DNA from: Actinopolyspora xinjiangensis
GTDB lineage: Bacteria; Actinomycetota; Actinomycetes; Mycobacteriales; Pseudonocardiaceae
Length of the DNA stretch: 64,000 nucleotides
Direction of reading: 5' to 3'
NCBI RefSeq assembly: GCF_900104475.1
Contig: NZ_FNJR01000003.1
Location: forward strand, 288,917 to 352,916
A program made the translations under genes and the position numbers. Positions 45,227-53,379 of the stretch are shown here, one piece after another. Within the stretch, counting starts at the first letter, position 1. Every line of letters starts with the position of its first letter. The notes beneath the pieces are model-generated. The model did not search any database. It had not been told where the DNA came from and saw only the letters and a program-made list of their open reading frames with translations.

Positions 45227-45660
45227 TCAGGAAGCCCCTGTCAGTTTCGAACTCTCCGGGTCTCCCAGCTGTGTGAGGATGCCGAGTTGGTCGTAGTACA
45301 TCTCGCATCCGATGACCCTGCCTCGTGTGTCGTAGCGCGGGTTCTCGCGGAAGGGCACGTCCATCCGGCGCCCGGTCGGGGACAGTGCCCCCATCGGGCC
45401 GTTGTTGTCGCCACGTCCGTGGAAGTAGGCCACGGAGACGTTCTCTCCCCTTCGACGAACGACTCACCGAGCACGCGGGCGTCGGAGAAGGCGGTGGTCC
45501 ACTCCCCCGTCCACTCCTTGAACTCGTCGAGCGAGTGCATGGTGATCCCCCGCGCATGGTCTATGTAGGCGTACTGGTCCCCGGCTTAGGCGTCCATCTC
45601 GTCGAACCGGCGCTCGTTGAACAGCTGGTGCGGCTTCAGATGTGTCCGAGCGTGTGACAT
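45227..45660 (-). pseudogene. SnoaL-like (polyketide cyclase/ester cyclase) family gene, broken twice
   Basis: From ATG 45660, which keeps a good GAGGAGG site, the frame reads SHARTHLKPHQLFNERRFDE and meets an in-frame TAA at 45588-45586. It continues QYAYIDHARGITMHSLDEFK and then needs a frameshift near 45440 to reach VAYFHGRGDNNGPMGALSPT and the end. Such proteins are small alpha+beta-barrel enzymes of about 140 residues. Both lesions point to a dead gene, unless sequencing errors are involved. Confidence 0.8.
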
Positions 45661-45836
45661 GGGGGCCTCCTCTGGTCGCGAGTCCCGTTACCGGAGCTCC
45701 GGTTCCCGGTGCCGACACCGCGCCGCTCGGACCGGGCTGGACCGGAGCCCGAAGACCCCCGAAGCCCACCGCCGGTAATTACCGTCCCCGGTGCGCGAAC
45801 GCGCTTCCCCCGGGCAGTCACCCCCGGCTCCGTGGA

Positions 45837-45869
45837 TTGACACCAGGGTAACCTAGTGACATGGTTACC
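45837..45869 (+). promoter_or_regulatory. GntR (YtrA-type) operator and promoter
   Basis: A -35 TTGACA lies at 45837-45842. An inverted repeat GGTAACC-N9-GGTTACC (45847-45853, 45863-45869) covers the spacer and the expected -10. It is the likely autoregulatory site of the GntR/ABC operon. Confidence 0.65.
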
Positions 45870-45901
45870 TACATGACTAATGAACCAACTAACTGGTTCG
45901 C

Positions 45902-46279
45902 GTGCCGGTGGTGGACGTGATGGACGACGGTCGCCCGCTGTTCCTCCAGATCGCCGAGCAGATCGAGGGCTCGATCATCGACGGCTCGCTTCCGGAGGAG
46001 ACACGGGTCCCCTCCACCAACGAACTGGCCGCGTTCCACCGGATCAACCCCGCGACCGCGGCGAACGGAATCAACCAGTTGGTGACCGACGGGGTGCTCT
46101 ACAAGCGAAGGGGGATCGGGATGTTCGTGGCCAGCGGGGCACGCGAGCAGTTGCTGGAACGCCGCAGGCAGGACTTCGGGCGGAAGTTCATCGCGCCGCT
46201 GCTCGGCGAGGCGCAGAAGCTGGGGATGGACGCCGAGGACCTGAAGAAGATGATCGACGCCTGGAGGGACGAGACATGA
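45902..46279 (+). CDS. GntR-family regulator, YtrA subfamily
   Basis: 125 residues: a winged-helix domain (RPLFLQIAEQIEGSIIDGSL, VPSTNELAAFHRINPATAAN) and a short helical tail instead of a large effector domain, as in YtrA. These proteins repress linked ABC transporter genes and usually respond to cell-envelope stress or antibiotics. GTG 45902 is the likely start, with ATG 45920 as an alternative. The stop overlaps the ATPase gene. Confidence 0.92.
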   Translation: MPVVDVMDDGRPLFLQIAEQIEGSIIDGSLPEETRVPSTNELAAFHRINPATAANGINQLVTDGVLYKRRGIGMFVASGAREQLLERRRQDFGRKFIAPLLGEAQKLGMDAEDLKKMIDAWRDET

Positions 46280-47178
46280 CGGTGGCCGGATTGAGCGGGG
46301 TGACCAAGCGGCACGGCGAGACCGTCGTGCTCGACGACGTGTCGCTGGGCTTCACCGAGAACCGGATCCACGGACTGCTGGGCCGCAACGGTGCGGGCAA
46401 GACGACGATCATGCAGATCCTCACCGGGCAGAACTTCGAGACCTCGGGAAAGGTCGAGGTCTTCGGCGAACACCCCTACGAGAACGACAGGGTGCTACGC
46501 GACGTCTGCTTCATCAAGGAGTCGCAGAAGTACCCGGACATGTTCGCGGTGCACCACGCGCTGACCGCGGCGAGCTTGTTGTACGAGAACTGGGACGCGG
46601 AGTTCGCCGCCGAGCTGGTCGAGGAGTTCGCGCTACCGCCCAAACGCCGCATCAAGAAGCTCTCCCGGGGACAGATGTCGGCGGTGGGCGTCATCATCGG
46701 GCTCGCCTCACGGGCGAAGCTGACCTTCTTCGACGAGCCGTACCTGGGCCTGGACGCGGTGGCACGACACCGGTTCTACGAGCTCCTACTCGCCGACTAC
46801 GCCGAACACCCGCGCACCATCGTGCTGTCCACGCACCTCATCGACGAGATCAGCGACCTGCTCGAACACGTCACGCTCGTGGACAAAGGACGAGTGCTGC
46901 TCGACGGCGACTCGGACGAGCTGCGGGCCAGCGCCGTGACGGTGACCGGACCGGCGCGGTCCGTGGCGGAGTTCGCGGCGGACCACACCGAACTGCACCG
47001 GGAACAGCTCGGTGGCTTCCTCCGGGTGACCCTGAGCGGAGCGATCCCCGAGCGGAGTCCCGAGGACCTGCACGTGGAACCGGTCTCACTGCAGCAGCTC
47101 GTCGTACGAACCACCCAACAGGCGACCGGTGAGCGAGGATTCGTCGGCGCCGCGCACGAGAGGGGGACGCGCTCATGA
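46276..47178 (+). CDS. ABC transporter ATP-binding protein
   Basis: 300 residues. Walker A GRNGAGKT (residues 36-43), signature LSRGQ, Walker B LTFFDEPYLGLD and switch His in VLSTHLIDE. The C-terminal 80 residues form the extra domain common in antibiotic or lipid exporters. Four-base overlaps link it to the GntR gene before and the permease after. It likely forms an export complex with the next protein. Confidence 0.93.
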   Translation: MTVAGLSGVTKRHGETVVLDDVSLGFTENRIHGLLGRNGAGKTTIMQILTGQNFETSGKVEVFGEHPYENDRVLRDVCFIKESQKYPDMFAVHHALTAASLLYENWDAEFAAELVEEFALPPKRRIKKLSRGQMSAVGVIIGLASRAKLTFFDEPYLGLDAVARHRFYELLLADYAEHPRTIVLSTHLIDEISDLLEHVTLVDKGRVLLDGDSDELRASAVTVTGPARSVAEFAADHTELHREQLGGFLRVTLSGAIPERSPEDLHVEPVSLQQLVVRTTQQATGERGFVGAAHERGTRS

Positions 47179-47873
47179 GGCGCCTGCTGAACGTCAGCCG
47201 CATCCAGCTGGTCAACCTGCCCGTCGTGTTGGGCCTGCCACTGCTGGTGCTGGGGCTGGTCCTGCTCGCGAACCTGGCGATATTCGCCGTGATCAACGAC
47301 TCGGCACGGGCGAGCGAACCGGTCAACGGGGCGGTCGTCTCGTTCTACTTCGTCCTGCTGTCGGTGCACCTGCAGACCATGACCCAGATCTTCCCGTTCG
47401 CCGCCGGCCTCAACGTCACCCGACGCACCTTCTTCGGCGCCACCACCCTGGTGGTGCTGGGCCAGTCACTGGCCTACGGGATTCTGCTGACCCTGCTGCG
47501 GCTGGTCGAATCGGGCACCGGCGGCTGGGGAATGGGCCTGCGCTTCTTCGGGCTGCCGTTCCTGGTACAGCACAACCCACTGCTGCAACTCCTGGTCTAC
47601 ACAGCGCCCCTCCTGCTCATGTCGTTCATCGGTGTCTGGATCGGCATCGTGTTCAAACGCTGGGGCCAACCCGGCATCTACACCATCGTGATCGGTGCCG
47701 GGCTGCTGGCCGTGGCGTTCGCCTTCCTGGTGACCTGGCAGCAGCAGTGGGCTTCGGTGGCGCGCTTCTTCGTCGAACAGCCGAGCCTGGCGCTGCTGTT
47801 CGCCTACCCCTTCGCGCTGGCAGCGGTGTTCGCCGGTGCCGGATACGTGACGATACGCCGCGCGGTGCCGTGA
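47175..47873 (+). CDS. ABC transporter membrane subunit
   Basis: 232 residues with six hydrophobic helices (for example LGLPLLVLGLVLLANLAIFA, LLVYTAPLLLMSFIGVWIGI). No binding-protein gene is present, so the complex is an exporter or envelope-stress transporter. It overlaps the ATPase gene by four bases. Confidence 0.88.
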   Translation: MRRLLNVSRIQLVNLPVVLGLPLLVLGLVLLANLAIFAVINDSARASEPVNGAVVSFYFVLLSVHLQTMTQIFPFAAGLNVTRRTFFGATTLVVLGQSLAYGILLTLLRLVESGTGGWGMGLRFFGLPFLVQHNPLLQLLVYTAPLLLMSFIGVWIGIVFKRWGQPGIYTIVIGAGLLAVAFAFLVTWQQQWASVARFFVEQPSLALLFAYPFALAAVFAGAGYVTIRRAVP

Positions 47874-48241
47874 TCCACCCGCCATCGAATCGCGCCGGTG
47901 CGGACATCCGGGTCCGGAAGCCCCTCGGACCGGGTGTACTCCCGGGTACTCACCGAAAAAGCCGGGACGGCCTCGGGAAGGAGTGTCCACTGTTCGGCTT
48001 TCCCGGTGAGGGGGTGATCGTCGAGCCGATGGCACCGCGACCAACTCCGCGAGGTGGGGAGAAGAGGGTCCGGTGCCCATCACCACCGATTCCACCGGTG
48101 ACCGTGAACACCGAGCAGCGGAGGCGGACCGCCCTCCGGGACGATGTCCGGTGCCCGCGGTTGGCATCCACTTCCGCTGTACCGAGAGGACGAGGGACGA
48201 GCAGGGTGTGGAAACGGAGAACGAGTTCCACGGAGGAGTCA
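47874..48241. other. Intergenic stretch with a possible terminator
   Basis: An imperfect palindrome GGTGTACTCCCGGGTACTCACC-like element (47933-47954) may end the ABC operon. I see no gene in this 368-base gap. It should contain the promoter of the peptidase gene. Confidence 0.4.
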
Positions 48242-48784
48242 GTGGCTTGGAACGAGCTGCGCACCCGCTGCGTCCGTCGAGTCGATCATCTGCTGGGCGC
48301 GGTCACTCTGCCGGAGCCGTGGAACGTCGACGAATTCCTCGACCGGCTGGAGGAGCACCGCGGGCGTGAGATCGACCTGTGCGCGGTGTCCTGGAGCGTC
48401 GGTGACAGTACCGGCGCCTGGCAGCGCAACGAGGACCACGACGTCATCGCCTATCCGGACAACACCAGCACGCTGCACCAGGACTACATCATCCTGCACG
48501 AGATCGGCCACTTGATATCCGAACACCGCGGCCGGTGCGTACTGTCCGTTCAGGAGGCCCAGCACCGGGCCCCGGACCTGGCTCCGGCGGCGTTCGCGCA
48601 CCTGCTGCACCGGGTGGACGCCGCCGTGGAGGAACACGAGGCCGAGACCGTGGCCACGTTGCTCCTCGCACGGATCACGCGGCAACCACGGAAGCGCCGT
48701 CGCCGCGGGCGGGCACGGGCATCACCGGACGAGGGAACGGCCGCTACGCTGAGCCGGTTGACTGCGGCGTTCGACCGACTTTGA
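48242..48784 (+). CDS. ImmA/IrrE-type metallopeptidase
   Basis: 180 residues. The zinc motif HEIGH is at residues 86-90 within DYIILHEIGHLISEHRG, and EEHEAETVATLLL supplies a candidate third ligand. The C-terminus is very basic (RKRRRRGRARA). GTG 48242 follows GGAGGAG. Family members cleave XRE-type repressors to induce mobile elements or stress responses. Here no XRE gene is adjacent; the partner is the membrane protein that starts seven bases downstream. Confidence 0.85.
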   Translation: MAWNELRTRCVRRVDHLLGAVTLPEPWNVDEFLDRLEEHRGREIDLCAVSWSVGDSTGAWQRNEDHDVIAYPDNTSTLHQDYIILHEIGHLISEHRGRCVLSVQEAQHRAPDLAPAAFAHLLHRVDAAVEEHEAETVATLLLARITRQPRKRRRRGRARASPDEGTAATLSRLTAAFDRL

Positions 48785-48791
48785 CGGAAAC

Positions 48792-50564
48792 ATGTTCTCC
48801 AGTTTCGTGATGTACGGCGTCGGGGTGGCCGGGCTGCTGGCTGCCGCGTACCGGTTCCGGACCACGCACGGGGTGCGCACCCCCGGTGTGCTCCACCTGT
48901 GCGGGGCACTCGCCGGGGTGGGCCTGTCAGCCGCGCTGTCGGCCCCGGCCACGCTCGCACTGGCGGCCCCACTGGAACCCGTGCCCAACACGACACGGCT
49001 GTTGGCCAACAGTCTCGCGATGGGGGCCGCCTGGTGTGTACAGGGGCTGTTGTTCCACCTGGTACTGCCCACCGAACGCGCCCTGCCCGCCCTCCGCCGC
49101 CAGGCCGTTGTGCTGATCCTCGGCATCTGCACCATGAGCGCGCTGCTGACCCTCGATCCTGTCCCCTTCGATCCCGACTTCGTAGCCACCTACTCCGATG
49201 TGCCCCAGGTTCTGGGCTACGTCCTCGTCTTCTGCGGCTATGTCGGGTGGAGCCAGCTCAACTTCATCCGGCTCATCCGCCGATATGTCCGGCTCAGTGA
49301 TCGCCCGTGGCTGCGCGCCGGGCTGACCGTGGTCCAGCTCGGTTGTGCGAGCGCCCTGGGATGGGCGTTGAGCAAGAGCGCCAGCTCGATCGTCGTGTTC
49401 GCGCGCGACGGCCGTTCGACGGGGATCGAGGCGAACCTGTCGACGATCTTCTCGGCCACGTGCGTGGCCCTGGTCGCGATCGGGGCCACCATGCCCGGGT
49501 GGGGACCGGTCCTGGCCCGGTCGGCCCACCGGCTCCGGCAGCACCACACCTACCACGCGCTCGCGCCGCTGTGGACCACCCTGCACCCCGTGTTGGACGG
49601 GGCCGCGAACTCGTCGAGCACCGATGGCCACCGACCGGGAACGATCGAGTGGCGGCTGACCCGCCGCGTCGTCGACATTCGCGACGCGTTGTTGTTCCTG
49701 GCCCCGTACCGTCCGCCCGCCGGGGAACTGCCCCAGGAAATCCCCGGTCGTTCCCACGATCCGGCGGCGACCGAGGCCGTCGGCATCGTGCGGGCCCTCC
49801 ACAGGTGGCGGTCCGGCGAGTCCCCGGTGGTGTGGGTGCCGCGCGCACCGACGCCGACCGAACCCGCCGACCCGAGCACCGAGATCGCCTGGCTGAAGCG
49901 GGTGGCCCGTATTCTTCCCACTGTGAACACGTCCACCCCGCAGACCCCGCTGAATCCGACCCGAACCAGGTCCAGGACGGCCAGGATCGGCACGGCGTGC
50001 GCTCACCTGCTCACCGAGGTGTTCGCACCGTGGGTCCTGGTTCTGCTCCTACCGCTCATGGTGGCCCGGCAGGCCACCGAAACGCTGCTCGCGACACTGT
50101 CGTGGGGCTTGCTCGTCGCGCTGACCAGCAGCCTCCTGCCGATGGGTGTCATCGTGTGGGGAGCCCGAACCGGCCGCTGGGACGGTCACCACGTCCGGGA
50201 CCGCGCCGGAAGGTTGGTCCCCTTCCTCGTGCTGCTGGGCTCCAGCGTGTTGGGGCTCGGACTGCTGGTCGCGCTCGGCAGTCCCTGGATGCTCATCGCG
50301 CTCGACATCACGATGGTGCTGACGCTGCTGGTGACCGGGGTGGTCACCGTGTGGTGGAAGATCTCCATGCACACCGCTGTGGCGGCCGGTTCCGTCGTGA
50401 TCCTGGCCGTGACCTACGGAGCGGGCTGGTGGGCGGCGGCGCCACTGGTCGCCGCGATCGGCTGGTCGCGGGTCGCCGTCAACGACCACACGAGTGCCCA
50501 GGTCACCGTGGGGACGATCGCGGGTACGCTGGTCGGCGGTGGCGTCTACGCGGTACTCGTGTGA
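48792..50564 (+). CDS. MAB_1171c-like membrane protein fused to a PAP2-like phosphatase domain
   Basis: 590 residues. Residues about 1-240 contain seven membrane helices typical of MAB_1171c/DUF6545 proteins, followed by a soluble region with EWRLTRRVVDIRDALLFLAP. From about 395 a second membrane block begins. It has PAP2-like elements: WKISMHTAVAAG in place of PSGH and GWSRVAVNDHTSAQVTVG in place of SRxxxxxHxxxD, with Gln instead of the final Asp. It may act on a lipid phosphate, though the active site is not canonical. It is coupled to the peptidase gene upstream. Confidence 0.8.
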   Translation: MFSSFVMYGVGVAGLLAAAYRFRTTHGVRTPGVLHLCGALAGVGLSAALSAPATLALAAPLEPVPNTTRLLANSLAMGAAWCVQGLLFHLVLPTERALPALRRQAVVLILGICTMSALLTLDPVPFDPDFVATYSDVPQVLGYVLVFCGYVGWSQLNFIRLIRRYVRLSDRPWLRAGLTVVQLGCASALGWALSKSASSIVVFARDGRSTGIEANLSTIFSATCVALVAIGATMPGWGPVLARSAHRLRQHHTYHALAPLWTTLHPVLDGAANSSSTDGHRPGTIEWRLTRRVVDIRDALLFLAPYRPPAGELPQEIPGRSHDPAATEAVGIVRALHRWRSGESPVVWVPRAPTPTEPADPSTEIAWLKRVARILPTVNTSTPQTPLNPTRTRSRTARIGTACAHLLTEVFAPWVLVLLLPLMVARQATETLLATLSWGLLVALTSSLLPMGVIVWGARTGRWDGHHVRDRAGRLVPFLVLLGSSVLGLGLLVALGSPWMLIALDITMVLTLLVTGVVTVWWKISMHTAVAAGSVVILAVTYGAGWWAAAPLVAAIGWSRVAVNDHTSAQVTVGTIAGTLVGGGVYAVLV

Positions 50565-50616
50565 TGCCGCGACCAACCGCCGAACGGGTCCGCTGACCTA
50601 CGAGTGCCGGGACATG

Positions 50617-50630
50617 GGCACCGCGGTGCC
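50617..50630. terminator. Palindrome between convergent genes
   Basis: GGCACCGCGGTGCC is a perfect 14-bp palindrome between the PAP2 fusion and the leftward aldo/keto reductase. It may fold as a weak terminator. Confidence 0.35.
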
Positions 50631-50704
50631 ACGTCCTCGACCACTCGGGGCCCGGGCGAACCGCTTCCGGGAGGGGGCCGGCCGAACGGGCGCCGCCGAT
50701 TTCC

Positions 50705-51694
50705 CTACAGCTCCAGGCGCGCGGAGAACTCCGGGGCATAGCGTTCACCGGCCGCCACCCCGCGGGGAAACAGCTCCCCCAGCTCCGCGACAACGGCCCT
50801 TTCCAACGGCTGCTCGGCGGCCCGGACGTTGGTGGCTACCTTGTCGAGACTCCTGCTCCCCGGAATGGGGACGATGTCCTCGCCCTGTGCGAGCAGCCAT
50901 CCCAGCGCGAGCTCGGCGGGAGTTCGTCCGAGTTCCTCGGCCCGGCGGTGCAGCAGTCGGACGAGCTCCAGGTTCCGCTCCAGGTTCTCCGCCGCGAACC
51001 GGGGGTAGCGTCGCCGCCGCTGGTCGAGGTTTTCCACCTCGGAGCTCTCCCGGAAGGAGCCACCGAGCATTCCGCGTCCCAGTGGTGAGTAGGCGACCAA
51101 CCCGACGTCGAGCTCCCGCAGGGTCGGCAGCAGTCCGCTCTCGGGCTCGCGGCTGAACAGCGAGTACTCCTGCTGGACGGCGGCGATCCGATGGGTGGCA
51201 TGCGCCCGGCGCAGTGTGTCCGAACTGACCTCGGAAAGGCCGATGTGACCCACCTTGCCCTCCCGGACCAGCTCTCCGAGCGTGCCGACCGTTTCCTCGA
51301 TCGGGGTGTCGGGATCGACGCGGTGCAGGTAGTAGAGATCGACGTGGTCGGTCCCCAACCGCCGCAGGCTCTCGTCGATGGCCGTGCGCACGTAGTCCGG
51401 CCTGCCCGCCCCGGTCTCGTGTCCCGCGCCGAACTTGGTGGCCAGCACGATCTCGTCACGACGGTCGGCGAGGACACGCGCTAGCAACCGCTCGTTGTGG
51501 CCGTCGCCGTAGACGTCGGCGGTGTCGATGAAGTTGATCCCGAGATCGAGCAGGGCGCGCAGCAGCCGCTCCGACTCGGCGTCCTCCACCTGACCGTACA
51601 CTCCGGACAGTCCCATCGCTCCGTATCCCACGGCGCTGACTTCCGGCCCCCGCTCACCGAGCACACGCGTGGGGATCACTTGGTCGGAGAGCAT
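50705..51694 (-). CDS. Aldo/keto reductase
   Basis: 329 residues. AKR signatures: GYGAMGLSGVYGQVEDAESE, the catalytic Asp/Tyr in FIDTADVYGDGHNERLLARV, and DHVDLYYLHRVDPDTPIEET. The NADPH-binding end is IVPIPGSRSLDKV. It is related to the YghZ/AKR13-type group. ATG 51694 is chosen because AAGGGGG precedes it; the longer frame to 51940 overlaps the MFS gene. Substrate unknown. Confidence 0.92.
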   Translation of the reverse strand: MLSDQVIPTRVLGERGPEVSAVGYGAMGLSGVYGQVEDAESERLLRALLDLGINFIDTADVYGDGHNERLLARVLADRRDEIVLATKFGAGHETGAGRPDYVRTAIDESLRRLGTDHVDLYYLHRVDPDTPIEETVGTLGELVREGKVGHIGLSEVSSDTLRRAHATHRIAAVQQEYSLFSREPESGLLPTLRELDVGLVAYSPLGRGMLGGSFRESSEVENLDQRRRRYPRFAAENLERNLELVRLLHRRAEELGRTPAELALGWLLAQGEDIVPIPGSRSLDKVATNVRAAEQPLERAVVAELGELFPRGVAAGERYAPEFSARLEL

Positions 51695-51786
51695 TCCGAC
51701 CCCCTTCCTGATCGGTTCGTGGTTCGCGGCAGCGGGAACGTCGCGGGGGCCGCGAGCATTCCTCACGCGTCCCCGCCGCCGCGAGT

Positions 51787-53046
51787 TCAGGAGGTTCCGA
51801 CGTGTTGGGGCTCCGCTGCCGAGAATTCCTCGTCGCGGGATTCCTCGTCGCGCGGGCTTTCCGAAGCGGAGCGGGACAACAGCGGAAGGACGAGGAATCC
51901 GGCGGCGGTGACCAGCCCCACCACGAGGACGACCGACCACAGCGTGGTGAAGCCGTAGGCCTGGCCCAGTGCCAGCCCCATGGGTCCACCCAACACGAAC
52001 GCGGCGTTCCAGGCCAAGAAGTACGACCCCTGATACGTCGCGACTCGCCCTTCCGGCGCCCGGCCCGCGATGTAGGCCGCCGACATCGGAGCCCAGACCA
52101 CCTCGCCCAGGGTCCAGATCACGGTGGCGGTCACGAACATCCCCATGCCCGAGGCGGGCCCGTTGAGGCCGAATCCCACGGCCATCAGCACCGCGGCCAG
52201 CACCAGGGGCATGTGGTCACGCCACCGTCCGACCACACGCGGCACGAGTCCCACCAGAACGATCGCCAGCACCGCGTTGACGGCCAGGATCATCCCGATA
52301 CGGGTGGGATCCAGACCGCTGGCGCGCATGTCCACGGGCAGTGCGGAGTTCATCTGCAGATAGACACACCCCAGCAGGAACGTCAGCACCAGGAACGACA
52401 CCAGCCCGGGCTTGCGGAACGGCTCGGTGAGTCCGACCAACGCGTCGCGTCCCCGTGACGAGGCTCCCCCGTCCGCTACGGGTTCGTCCTGAGGAAGCCA
52501 CCACACCAAAGCCGCGTAGATCAGCGCGCAACTCGCCCAGACCCCGAACAGCAGCGGCGGCCACAGCGCCAGGACGAACCCCGCCAGCACCGGCCCCACC
52601 GACATGCCGACGTTGAAGCCGACCATGTGCATCCCGTAGGCCCGCGCGAACCGGTCGGCGGGTACCAGCCGTGCGATCGCCCCCGCCGAAGCGGGACGGT
52701 CCACCATCGACACGAAGCCGGCGAGCAGGGCGAGCCCGCACACCACCCATCCCCGCTGAGCCAGCACGAACCCCGAGGCGGTCAGTATCGCCACCGGTTG
52801 CGCACCGAGGATCACCCTTCGGTTGCCCAGCACGTCGGCCAGCACACCGCCGACCACACTGGAAACCAGCACTCCGGCGCCGAACAGTCCGACCATCACC
52901 GGGATCAGCGACGGCGAAACGACTCCCTCCTGGCGCACGTACAGCACCACGAAGGCCGGGACCAACATGCCGAGCCGGTTGACAACCTGTCCCCACCACA
53001 GCAACCAAAACGCACCGGGAACCCCCAGCCGCGCGGAAAACCCCAT
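51787..53046 (-). CDS. MFS transporter, MdtH-like
   Basis: 419 residues with twelve helices. The first segment, FWLLWWGQVVNRLGMLVPAF, and the loop LADVLGNRRVILGAQP are typical of multidrug MFS proteins. The last 25 residues are acidic (SPRDEESRDEEFSAAE). It lies 45 bases downstream of a small peptide gene on the same strand and may export that product or confer resistance. Confidence 0.87.
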   Translation of the reverse strand: MGFSARLGVPGAFWLLWWGQVVNRLGMLVPAFVVLYVRQEGVVSPSLIPVMVGLFGAGVLVSSVVGGVLADVLGNRRVILGAQPVAILTASGFVLAQRGWVVCGLALLAGFVSMVDRPASAGAIARLVPADRFARAYGMHMVGFNVGMSVGPVLAGFVLALWPPLLFGVWASCALIYAALVWWLPQDEPVADGGASSRGRDALVGLTEPFRKPGLVSFLVLTFLLGCVYLQMNSALPVDMRASGLDPTRIGMILAVNAVLAIVLVGLVPRVVGRWRDHMPLVLAAVLMAVGFGLNGPASGMGMFVTATVIWTLGEVVWAPMSAAYIAGRAPEGRVATYQGSYFLAWNAAFVLGGPMGLALGQAYGFTTLWSVVLVVGLVTAAGFLVLPLLSRSASESPRDEESRDEEFSAAEPQHVGTS

Positions 53047-53091
53047 CAGTCACACCTCATCGATCGATCCGGCCCCGAGTTCTCGGCGATG

Positions 53092-53256
53092 TCATTTGAG
53101 CGCGTCGGCACGCCAGCGTCCGATCTCGGCGAACCACGAACGCCGAGTCGGCGCGGTATCGATCTCGGTGGTGGGGGGCTGCTCGTCGATCTCCTCGACC
53201 GCGTGCGGCCGGAGCTCGGATGTGGCCGTCCCGTCCTGAACAGTCTGCTCTGGCAT
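53092..53256 (-). CDS. 54-residue peptide gene upstream of the MFS transporter
   Basis: The ATG at 53256 follows GGGAG at good spacing. The peptide has an acidic N-terminal half (ELRPHAVEEIDEQPPTTEID) and a basic, Trp-rich end (RRSWFAEIGRWRADALK). This leader/core-like polarity resembles ribosomally made peptide precursors, but no modifying enzyme is adjacent and I recognise no family. It could also be a regulatory leader peptide for the pump. Confidence 0.5.
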   Translation of the reverse strand: MPEQTVQDGTATSELRPHAVEEIDEQPPTTEIDTAPTRRSWFAEIGRWRADALK

Positions 53257-53361
53257 CGTCGTCTCCCGGTGTTTCCAGTACGACCACCGGACCTGATAAC
53301 GGTTCCGTTGGTCACCGTTCGCTGTCACCGTCAACGATGCGGACAGAATCACGGTAGCACA

Positions 53362-53379
53362 AGTGAAGCTTTCTTCACT
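53362..53379. promoter_or_regulatory. Inverted repeat upstream of the peptide-MFS unit
   Basis: AGTGAA-N6-TTCACT, flanked by CA and AC-TTG that extend the symmetry imperfectly, lies about 105 bases before the peptide start in an AT-rich patch. It looks like an operator for a dimeric repressor. Confidence 0.5.
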
